A stretch of DNA of 36,324 bases from positions 1-36,324 of the IMG/VR virus record IMGVR_UViG_3300038428_000241; one strand, 5' to 3'. Source of the stretch: a virus. Under the pieces are notes generated by a model. It saw only the letters and a list, made by a program, of their open reading frames with translations. It had not been told where the DNA came from and ran no database searches. Each line of letters begins with the position of its first letter. The first letter of the stretch is position 1. Position numbers and translations under genes: made by a program. This document shows, piece by piece, positions 6,532-12,686 of the stretch.

Positions 6532-7326
6532 TTAGCTCGCGCGACGGATACACCAGAAGTCCGAACTCAATTCCGGGTTCCACAGCCAGCGCGCGTCCGA
6601 CCAGTAGTAACCGTCTTCCCCCCAACCTGTGCCCCAGCTATTCCGTTCCTCGAACACGGGGACCTTGAAACGCGTGAGCGAGAAATCCCAGCCGACCGTC
6701 ACGGTGCAGTGCCCGCCGATGAATCCTTCGCTTGGTGTCGGCAGGGGCAGCGGTTCGGTCTCCGGATTCCATGACGGGCTCTCGAAGCGTTCGGGTACGG
6801 CGAAGCCCTTGACGATCGGATAGCCATTGAACAGCGCGGTGCGCAGCGGGGCGCCGGGGGAGATCGGGTTGATCCGCTGGTAGACGATCGCCTCGTGGTG
6901 CTTCGCGTCCGCATACGCCACGGCCGGGGGCCTGACCGCGAACTCCGCAATGTCGTAGGGCCACACGGACTCCGGTGGTGCGCCCTCGCTCGCCACGACC
7001 TTGATGCCGTCACGGATCTGGGCGCCCGAGTCTTCGTTGACGGTTCCCTCGATGACACGCTCGCCGTAATAGACGAACAGCCGGGAGAGCATTAGTTCCG
7101 CCTCGCCCTGTTTCATGCCCGCCGCCATCAGTACCGCAACGATCCCGTTGGCAGTGCAGGAGCCGAGCGCGAGCTGGTTGAAGATCCTCGGCATCTTCTC
7201 CCGCAGCGAGAACTTCGCCGGGAGTTGCACGGCCTTGAGGATCGTCTCGTCGAGGTTGTAACTCCGGTCACGCGGATCGGGCAGATCTGCGATCCATCCG
7301 TAGCCCTTGGTGATCCGGGGCCTCAC
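6532..7326 (-). CDS. Papain-like (C1-type) cysteine protease
   Basis: A 264-residue protein with a clear papain-type active site: Gln51 for the oxyanion hole and Cys57 in 'QLALGSCTANG', His206 in 'GGHCTVTVGWD', and Asn229 in 'NSWGTGWGEDGYYW'. The N-terminal 'GWIADLPDPRDRSY' resembles the leader of bacterial and viral C1 proteases that lack a long inhibitory propeptide. No signal peptide or membrane segment is seen. The start overlaps the holin-candidate stop as ATGA, which places it in the lysis cassette. It may process virion proteins or attack host proteins or cell-wall peptides; the sequence does not decide. Confidence 0.88.
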   Translation of the reverse strand: MRPRITKGYGWIADLPDPRDRSYNLDETILKAVQLPAKFSLREKMPRIFNQLALGSCTANGIVAVLMAAGMKQGEAELMLSRLFVYYGERVIEGTVNEDSGAQIRDGIKVVASEGAPPESVWPYDIAEFAVRPPAVAYADAKHHEAIVYQRINPISPGAPLRTALFNGYPIVKGFAVPERFESPSWNPETEPLPLPTPSEGFIGGHCTVTVGWDFSLTRFKVPVFEERNSWGTGWGEDGYYWSDARWLWNPELSSDFWCIRRAS

Positions 7327-7619
7327 GGCAGGCGGCTCCGGATCGGCAGACCGGCGATCCTCGCCTGCGTGACGGTTTTCCGCTCAAGCTCGATATAAAG
7401 CTGGAATGCGAGCGGGATTACCACTGACGCGGTGCTGACGATCAGCTTTTCGAGGTCCGTGTCACAAAACCCGAGAGCCCCAGCGATGCCGGCGACGGCT
7501 ACCACGAGGCTAATGACGCTGGTCTGTATGGCCGTGAGGTTCACTTGCTTCTCCCTTGCTCGGTAGTGCGCGATATGTGCCTGCTGAAGATCGTGGATGA
7601 CTCGTTCGGCTGTGTTCAT
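7323..7619 (-). CDS. Holin candidate
   Basis: A 98-residue protein with an N-terminal charged amphipathic helix (1-27), a hydrophobic segment at about 28-50 (TSVISLVVAVAGIAGALGF), a short acidic loop (CDTDLEK) and a second hydrophobic segment at about 58-73. The C-terminus is basic (ERKTVTQARIAGLPIRSRLP). Two segments with a short loop and a charged tail fit class II-like holins. It lies between the lysozyme gene (ATGA overlap) and the protease gene (ATGA overlap). The assignment rests on topology and neighbours only. Confidence 0.7.
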   Translation of the reverse strand: MNTAERVIHDLQQAHIAHYRAREKQVNLTAIQTSVISLVVAVAGIAGALGFCDTDLEKLIVSTASVVIPLAFQLYIELERKTVTQARIAGLPIRSRLP

Positions 7620-8479
7620 CTCAGCTCGCGGTCAATCACCCGGCCGCGTTTCAGCCAGCGAGCACAGACTCGGTGGTAGCGACCGCGCCCGTGATAGGGA
7701 GCTACGCGACAGCGGTGGCGAATCAGATCGGCCCGGAGGAGTTCCCGCTCGGCGAGCAGCCTTCGATTCAGGACGTGCTGTCGTATCGCGGTGATGCCCG
7801 TGTCGAGCGAGCAATCGCCGACGAGTCCGTGGCAGTTGAAGTCTTCCGAGAACTGCCAAGCGACGTGTGAGCACACTCCACCGACGCAGCCCGGCGCCGG
7901 CCCGTAGGTCGCAACCCAGACAGGTCTCGTGGGGGAGCCCCCAGGCCAGGTCCCCGGAGCGGAGTAGTCAACCTGGGCGTCATTCCCCATGTCACGCGCC
8001 ACACGGGCGTCGAAGCAAGCCACGAACCCCGCCGGCAGCGGGACCTCCGCATCGGCCACGACAGGCCCAGAGATGCCGCCTACGGCCCTGAGGATCGCTA
8101 CCGTACGGTCTGCCTGCCCCGTACAGCTTCCGGGCCGCAGGAAGGCGTACGCGGCGTCCCACGCCCCTATCTGACGCAGGCGGCGCGCGTTGCAGGCGGC
8201 GGAACGGTCCTGGAGTCCCGTGCCGGCTTCATAGACGCGGAAGGTGACGCCAGGGATACCCTCTTGCCATCTGGGGCAACCCTGGTATTCGCTGACGTCC
8301 GGCAGTAGTGCCCCGCGCGGGGCGTTCAAGCTACCCCCAACGCGGTGGGGGATACAGATCCCCATGACACCGTTCCCGGGCGCTGGGTTACAGGGCGACG
8401 AGGTGGACGGACTGCGAGAGGGCGAGGCGCCGCAACCGGCAATAGCCACCGCGCAGGCGGCGAGGATCATCCGTCTCAC
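7616..8479 (-). CDS. Lipoprotein GH25 lysozyme (endolysin)
   Basis: A 287-residue protein with a lipoprotein signal: MRRM, a hydrophobic stretch, and 'IAGC' with Cys16 as lipidation site. The GH25 muramidase domain follows: 'PDVSEYQG' (D61), 'FRVYEAGTG', 'YAFLRPGSC', the catalytic pair D143/E145 in 'VADAEV', and 'WQFSEDF...GDCSLDTG' near 208-228. GH25 enzymes cut the MurNAc-GlcNAc bond. Residues about 235-287 form an Arg-rich tail that may bind the wall. Having its own export signal, it need not wait for a holin. Extra cysteines could form disulphides outside the cell. It lies 10 bp after the VIT-like gene. Confidence 0.85.
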   Translation of the reverse strand: MRRMILAACAVAIAGCGASPSRSPSTSSPCNPAPGNGVMGICIPHRVGGSLNAPRGALLPDVSEYQGCPRWQEGIPGVTFRVYEAGTGLQDRSAACNARRLRQIGAWDAAYAFLRPGSCTGQADRTVAILRAVGGISGPVVADAEVPLPAGFVACFDARVARDMGNDAQVDYSAPGTWPGGSPTRPVWVATYGPAPGCVGGVCSHVAWQFSEDFNCHGLVGDCSLDTGITAIRQHVLNRRLLAERELLRADLIRHRCRVAPYHGRGRYHRVCARWLKRGRVIDRELR

Positions 8480-8488
8480 TGTTTCCTC

Positions 8489-8926
8489 CTAGATCAGTAC
8501 GCCGGCCAAGAGACTCGCCCCGACCGCCAGCACAGCTCCAACACCGACGATGCCGAACGTCTGTGTGTAACTCTTGAGCGCCCCGTAGGGACGAGCCTCC
8601 GCGATCAGCGCCGCGCAGAGCACGGTGATGACAATCGCGCCGATCCATGCCGCGAGACCGCTCAGGGCAAAGAAGGGGATCGCGGGCGCGATCGAGTACG
8701 TCAGCGTGGCGAGAGCCATCACGGTCGCCCTGCGCAGGCTGCCGCTGAAGTCCGACAGGTACTCAGATCCGCCCATGCTCCAGGCCGCTCCCACCGCGTA
8801 GGCCACCGATGCGATGACAAGCGCCTGGTAGTCGCCCTTAGCAGCGAGCACCACGATCGCCCCGAGCGCAGAGGTCAGACCGTCAGCGCCGCCGAAGATC
8901 GCCTGCTTGAGGTCGTCGCGAGTCAT
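8489..8926 (-). CDS. VIT1/CCC1-like integral membrane protein
   Basis: A 145-residue protein with about five hydrophobic segments. 'FGGADGLTSALGAIVVLA' (11-28) and 'AAWSMGGSEYLSD' (47-59) match the opening helices of the VIT1/CCC1 Fe/Mn transporter family, which have a DG near the start and a 'SM..GEYLS' signature. 'IAPAIPFFAL' fits the conserved 'G..iPl.py' helix. The metal-binding cytosolic insert of VIT1 between helices 2 and 3 is missing; a short 'FSGSLRRATVM' replaces it. The start overlaps the HNH gene stop as ATGA. Position in the lysis cassette suggests a membrane or lysis role, but metal transport is the family function. Confidence 0.7.
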   Translation of the reverse strand: MTRDDLKQAIFGGADGLTSALGAIVVLAAKGDYQALVIASVAYAVGAAWSMGGSEYLSDFSGSLRRATVMALATLTYSIAPAIPFFALSGLAAWIGAIVITVLCAALIAEARPYGALKSYTQTFGIVGVGAVLAVGASLLAGVLI

Positions 8927-9528
8927 GACTGCACACTGAGTTCGCTGGGAAGCCGGGCGCCCTTAGAGATATTGCAGGCTGGGTGGGCAGGCTGAACGTT
9001 GATATACCCGTGTGGGCCACCCTCCACGAGTGGAATTACATGATCAACATGAAACTCCTCGTGAGAGATGAACTCACCACATATTGCCACAGCGCCCACC
9101 GTGCATCTCGTAGACCAGATTGGGGTCTACATCCTCGATGAACTGGTCGCGCTTGCGGGCACGGTATCTCCCAAGGGTCACGCGCCCCTCGGCGCGAGCG
9201 CACGCCTCTTACGAGACGCGAGCCGACTCGTTTCACGGGCTCGCTCCGGGTCGGCTGCCCTTTGTCTTTGTTTACCCAGTCGTCCGATCTCTCGCCATCG
9301 CTCAGGATTGGCCGCGACCCAACGACGGCACTGCGCCTGCATCGCTGCCGAATCTTCGAGATGGCGGCGGCGTTTACTCGCTTTGACCTGCGCGCGGCGC
9401 TCCGGATCTTCGCGATAGCGCTTCCGATCACAGTCCTTACAGTGAGACTGCCTGCCGTCTCGGGTTCGGGAATGCCTATAGAAATTAGTGAAGGGCTGGG
9501 CGATACCGCATCTACTGCAAGTCTTCAT
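8923..9528 (-). pseudogene. HNH endonuclease broken by two compensating frameshifts
   Basis: Frame one from ATG 9528 gives a zinc ribbon (MKTCSRCGIAQPF...CKDC) and a basic helical region, then stops at 9178. Another frame continues with 'VTLGRYRARKRDQFIEDVDP' and 'MHGGRCG' to a stop just after 9085. The original frame then carries 'ICGEFISHEEFHVDHVIPL', 'GGPHGYINVQPAHPACN' and ends at 8923. One missing base near 9180-9190 (a CCCC run on the plus strand) and one extra A near 9085 restore a single protein of about 201 residues. Both outer junctions are intact ATGA overlaps. It may be a recent pseudogene or a pair of sequencing errors. Confidence 0.8.
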
Positions 9529-10106
9529 CTTCTTGACTCCCACGGTGACCGACCCTCGCGCACCTCCTGAAGGCGTACTGCTGCAAGCGTGCCGGGAAGC
9601 GCGGAGAAGTTGGTCGCTACGTTTGTATACCCGTTGACGAGGAGTGTGTAGAGAATGTCATACTCACCAAAGAAGCTCGAAGCGAGCGCAAAGATGAAGG
9701 GCGCCATCACCATCTGCACAATCCAGACGTACGTCAACACAAGATGAAGGCGGTATTGGGTACGTGCGTCCGACGTCAGCGCGTCGAAGACACGTCCGGC
9801 GAGACGGTGATGTGCGGCGCTGGAGCGAATGGCGCGTAGCGCTGCGGAGTGGCCACTAGCCTCAGCGTCCGACACTCCGACATAGTCCGAGCTAGCATTG
9901 CCATACAGGGTGATCTCGATGAGAGCGAGGATCGAACTGGACGCCCAGACGTGCGGCGCGAGAAAGTACACGAGCGGCATGGCGATCATTACCGCGACGC
10001 CCACTGCGGTACCGACCAGGTTGAATTGGTATTGAAATCTCGGGTTACTGTTGAAGTGGCGCAGCAGCCAGATCACCGGGCGTAGCGCGGGTGGTACCTC
10101 AGACAT
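9525..10106 (-). CDS. Multi-pass membrane protein of lysis cassette
   Basis: A 193-residue protein from ATG 10106 (MSEVPPALRPVIWLLRHFN) with hydrophobic segments near 30-51, 56-67, 123-145 and 150-170. A central charged loop (SDAEASGHSAALRAIRSSAAHHRLAG) separates the two halves. Membrane protein of unknown family; it could be a second holin, an antiholin or a lysis-timing partner of the XhlA-like protein, whose gene overlaps it by 8 bases. GTG 10118 is an alternative start. Confidence 0.65.
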   Translation of the reverse strand: MSEVPPALRPVIWLLRHFNSNPRFQYQFNLVGTAVGVAVMIAMPLVYFLAPHVWASSSILALIEITLYGNASSDYVGVSDAEASGHSAALRAIRSSAAHHRLAGRVFDALTSDARTQYRLHLVLTYVWIVQMVMAPFIFALASSFFGEYDILYTLLVNGYTNVATNFSALPGTLAAVRLQEVREGRSPWESRR

Positions 10107-10419
10107 GCACCACCGCAATCACCAAGGCCGCGGTCGAGACCACGCTACAGGCGAGCAGCATACGTCTATGGGTGCGCTCTCTACGTGCCTGTTCGTGATC
10201 GTGGGTGACCTCGGCCGCCAGGGCGTCCTCGGCCTCCGCGCGTTCGACCTTGTCCACCCGGCGTTCCGTGCCTTCCAATCGGCCATACAGACGCGAAAGA
10301 TCGGCCTTATCAGCCTTCGTGTCGAGCTTGGCATTGAGACCGGCGAGTCCCGTGTCGACCTTACCCTCCAGCCGGTCGAGCGTCTGGGTTACGAGGTCCC
10401 AAACCTGGCCTTCTGTCAT
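10099..10419 (-). CDS. XhlA-like membrane-anchored coiled-coil protein
   Basis: A 106-residue protein. Residues about 1-70 form a charged coiled coil with heptad-like Leu spacing ('TLDRLEGKVDTGLAGLNAKL', 'LYGRLEGTERRVDKVER'). A C-terminal hydrophobic anchor follows (MLLACSVVSTAALVIAVVHV). This fits the XhlA/haemolysin-like accessory proteins that cooperate with holins in Gram-positive phages. It precedes the multi-pass membrane gene. Family assignment is by architecture, not a specific motif. Confidence 0.65.
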   Translation of the reverse strand: MTEGQVWDLVTQTLDRLEGKVDTGLAGLNAKLDTKADKADLSRLYGRLEGTERRVDKVERAEAEDALAAEVTHDHEQARRERTHRRMLLACSVVSTAALVIAVVHV

Positions 10420-10440
10420 TGCCCCTCCCCTTCGTCGGCC

Positions 10441-10626
10441 CTATAGCTGAACGGCTGACGCCTTTGCAGTCTGGTTGACTTCCCACTGCTGTCCTGCTGG
10501 AACAAAGAAGGTCGAGAGCCTATTTGCCGCAACCGCTCCACCTTCCACGATGGCAGCAACGACACCGTTAGGCGTGTCGGCGACCGCTTCGCAACGGAGC
10601 CGGAGCGTAGGTATAGGCTTTGGCAT
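10441..10626 (-). CDS. Small hypothetical protein, 61 aa
   Basis: A 61-residue protein from ATG 10626, preceded by a good ribosome site (GGGAGGTCCCGAG before ATG). It begins MPKPIPTLRLRCEAVADTPNG and continues as a hydrophobic, beta-rich chain with one Cys. It is the first gene of the minus-strand lysis cassette and is divergent from the plus-strand collagen-like gene. Its leader and first codons resemble those of that gene in inverted orientation. Function unknown. Confidence 0.7.
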   Translation of the reverse strand: MPKPIPTLRLRCEAVADTPNGVVAAIVEGGAVAANRLSTFFVPAGQQWEVNQTAKASAVQL

Positions 10627-10654
10627 CTCGGGACCTCCCAGGGGTTCCGGGCAC

Positions 10655-10683
10655 GCCCCCGGCCGCGCAAACGGCGCGGGGGC
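10655..10683. other. Strong GC hairpin in divergent region
   Basis: GCCCCCG-GCCG, a loop CGCAAA, then CGGC-G-CGGGGGC pairs 11 bp with one bulged G. It lies between the divergent starts at 10626 and 10771. There is no T-run on either side, so it is not a classic intrinsic terminator. It may be a transcription barrier, an attenuator or a protein site. Confidence 0.6.
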
Positions 10684-10702
10684 CTGATATGATCGTCGTA
10701 AG

Positions 10703-10769
10703 CGTCCTGGAGAGAGACGGCCAGGACGAAACGCACGGAGTAGGGCTCGGACTCCAGAACCGGAGGTCC
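10703..10769 (+). promoter_or_regulatory. Structured leader of collagen-like gene
   Basis: Two inverted repeats precede ATG 10771. CGTCCTGG (10703-10710) pairs perfectly with CCAGGACG (10721-10728). GGACTCC (10749-10755) pairs with GGAGGTCC (10762-10769) with one bulged base, which would bury the ribosome site GGAGG. A TATGAT hexamer at 10688-10693 could be a -10 element, but no convincing -35 is seen. The second hairpin suggests control of translation. Confidence 0.5.
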
Positions 10770-10770
10770 C

Positions 10771-11361
10771 ATGCCCAAGCTCGCAGCAGGTCTCGCAGTG
10801 GTTGTCTCTCTCGCCGTCCCTGCCGTGGTGAGTCATCACTACCTCATCACGAGCACCAGCCAGATCAAGCCGAGCGTGCTACGAACGCTCCGCAGGCCCG
10901 TGCCCATCGTTACGGAGACCGTGACGGGGGCAACTGGCCCTCGGGGGCCTGCCGGCGCTCAAGGGGTTACAGGGCCATCTGGCGTCAGCGTCCAGGGACC
11001 CGAAGGAAAGCCGGGGCCGCAGGGTGTCGGAACGATCGTGGTGAAGGGTAACCTCGTGAAGCAGCCATGCGGCGCTAAGGAATGCGTCGTCTACATCGAA
11101 GAAACGGTGTCCTGCCCCTCCGGTGACATCGCCGAGTCGGGAGGCACCAGCGCCTACAAAATCACCCCGGACGTAGGGTACGAGAAACCCGTCGAGGAAT
11201 TCGAAGGGCTTGTCCCGGAGCACGTAGCGGGAGGCTGGGACGAACCGGCGACGGGCTGGGAAGTGTCCCGCTTCGCCAAACTGCCCGGCACGTACGGCCT
11301 GCCGGGTGAAGAAGCGTGGTACCAGCTTGAGGTCACATGCACGGTGCCGAGTGAAGACTAA
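10771..11361 (+). CDS. Secreted or anchored collagen-like protein
   Basis: The only convincing plus-strand gene. The 196-residue product has an N-terminal signal or anchor (MPKLAAGLAVVVSLAVPAVV, 1-20), then a basic stretch, a collagen-like Gly-X-Y region at 53-87 with one interruption (GATGPRGPAG..., then GPEGKPGPQG), and a C-terminal domain with C100, C105, C115 and a late Cys. 'VSCPSGDIAESGG' resembles the 'C.aG..a.GG' element that follows collagen repeats in some actinobacterial secreted proteins. Ribosome site GGAGG is 4 bases before ATG. It ends 7 bp from the convergent fibre gene. Likely shown on the infected cell or virion; function unknown. Confidence 0.8.
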   Translation: MPKLAAGLAVVVSLAVPAVVSHHYLITSTSQIKPSVLRTLRRPVPIVTETVTGATGPRGPAGAQGVTGPSGVSVQGPEGKPGPQGVGTIVVKGNLVKQPCGAKECVVYIEETVSCPSGDIAESGGTSAYKITPDVGYEKPVEEFEGLVPEHVAGGWDEPATGWEVSRFAKLPGTYGLPGEEAWYQLEVTCTVPSED

Positions 11362-11368
11362 CGGTGGG

Positions 11369-12064
11369 TCAGCGCAGCTTGTAGGTCCAGACGAGCCTAG
11401 TGACGTTTGTAGCTGTCGCCGACCATTTCTCGCCCGCGTTCAGGTCGAAGCTGATCGTCTGAATAGCGGCGAGCCCTTTTACGTTATTCCCCCACTGGGC
11501 GGCCCCTACCTGCACTCCACCGACACTGACGGTCATCGACCCTTCGAGTTCTAGTGCGCCAGCGGCTTCGACCAACACCGACGCGGGCCGGGTGAACGCG
11601 GCAGCCGGGAGGGATTCGGCCGAGGCAAAGGCTTTCTGCGCGACGTAGGCAGTTTCTCGCCTCGGTTCCCCGGCGATGATGAACCAGTTTGCGCCGTTGC
11701 TCTGAAGGACGACGTGCTGATTGGTGGTCAGGATGATGCCGCTGGCACCTTCCACGAAATCACCGTAGATTTTGGCGACCGTCGTGATTTTGGTTTCCGC
11801 GACGGTGGAGAATACGCCAATGATCTGGTTCGCCGTCGCGACGTTTGGCAGCGTTACCGTCTGCGCCGTTTTCGTTAGTTCCCCGAGTTCCCCGGACGCC
11901 GCTTCATACGATGCCGCTCGTTTGTTGATGACGAGCACGTGTTCTTTGAACACCGTCGCCAGCCGCGCCGCGAGTTCTTCAATGTCTGTCGCCCCATTTT
12001 TCACTTCCCCCGCGCTAGTCGGATACGGGAGTTCGAACGGTGCGGCGGTCGTTTTTTCCGCCAT
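11369..12064 (-). CDS. Terminal tail fibre or minor tail protein
   Basis: A 231-residue protein, last of the tail genes. The N-terminus 'FELPYPTSAGEVKNGATDIEELAARLA' is typical of phage fibre and minor tail proteins. The middle ('NQHVVLQSNGANWFIIAGEPRRETAY') and the Ser/Thr/Val-rich C-terminus are beta-rich. No collagen repeat, enzyme or chaperone domain is seen. Its position after tail protein I supports a receptor-contacting role, which is inferred. It starts 9 bp after the tail protein I stop. Confidence 0.7.
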   Translation of the reverse strand: MAEKTTAAPFELPYPTSAGEVKNGATDIEELAARLATVFKEHVLVINKRAASYEAASGELGELTKTAQTVTLPNVATANQIIGVFSTVAETKITTVAKIYGDFVEGASGIILTTNQHVVLQSNGANWFIIAGEPRRETAYVAQKAFASAESLPAAAFTRPASVLVEAAGALELEGSMTVSVGGVQVGAAQWGNNVKGLAAIQTISFDLNAGEKWSATATNVTRLVWTYKLR

Positions 12065-12073
12065 CAGATCCTC

Positions 12074-12685
12074 CTACGGTTCGCCTTCAACGGATTCGCT
12101 CCATTTGAGGCCCGCTTTGACTTCCGACCATTTCTTTCCCGCTTTCACCGCATACCAGGTGTCCAACCGTTCGATCACCGCATACATGATTCCCGCCGGG
12201 ATCGTCAGGTTGATTTCCTTATACACCGCTTCCCCGACGTGCCCTGCCGGAATCAGGATCGCCAGTTCCCACGCCGAACCCGCCGTCAGACTGGGCGTGG
12301 TGCGCTCTAGGATGTAGAACGGGACCGAACCCAGGGCTTTCCTAAGTAGCGCTTCCAGCGATCCCAGCGTTCCTCGCGCCTCGCCGGATTTCGCCAGCAG
12401 CACCGCACGCCATTCCGCTTCCGTGCCGCCAGCCGGTAGCGCCGTCCCCAGATAGTTCGCCAGGTACTCCATAGCGTCCTTCGGACACGTCGCCGGGTCA
12501 AACAGCGTCCCATACGGGGGCACCCAGCCTGCTTCCCCATCCGAGCCGGATTCTTCCGCCAGCGATGACACCGGTTCGAACATCGCCGCTATCGCTTTCA
12601 CGTAGCGTTCCAGATCGGTCTCGCCGGACACCAGCGGCCCGGTGTTCCACGGTGCGAGATGCGTCTGGAATCGTTCCCGGAACAT
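12074..12685 (-). CDS. Tail protein I (P2 gpI-like baseplate protein)
   Basis: A 203-residue protein following the J-like gene by one base. 'VPPYGTLFDPATCPKDAMEYLANYLG' and 'WRAVLLAKSGEARGTLGSLEALLRKALG' match the P2 I / phage tail I family, in which helices packed around a 'R.....G....i..' segment link the baseplate wedge to fibres. The C-terminus repeats a short motif: 'VKAGKKWSEVKAGLKWSESVEG'. It completes the J-I baseplate pair of contractile phages. Confidence 0.8.
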   Translation of the reverse strand: MFRERFQTHLAPWNTGPLVSGETDLERYVKAIAAMFEPVSSLAEESGSDGEAGWVPPYGTLFDPATCPKDAMEYLANYLGTALPAGGTEAEWRAVLLAKSGEARGTLGSLEALLRKALGSVPFYILERTTPSLTAGSAWELAILIPAGHVGEAVYKEINLTIPAGIMYAVIERLDTWYAVKAGKKWSEVKAGLKWSESVEGEP

Positions 12686-12686
12686 G

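Noticed and set aside
9036-9431. 131-codon minus-strand frame over the HNH region
   Set aside because: It is the third frame and shows neither zinc-ribbon nor HNH residues; the other two frames carry the gene.
10655-10683. Intrinsic terminator for the divergent region
   Set aside because: The stem is strong but no T-run follows on either strand, and neither neighbouring gene ends there.
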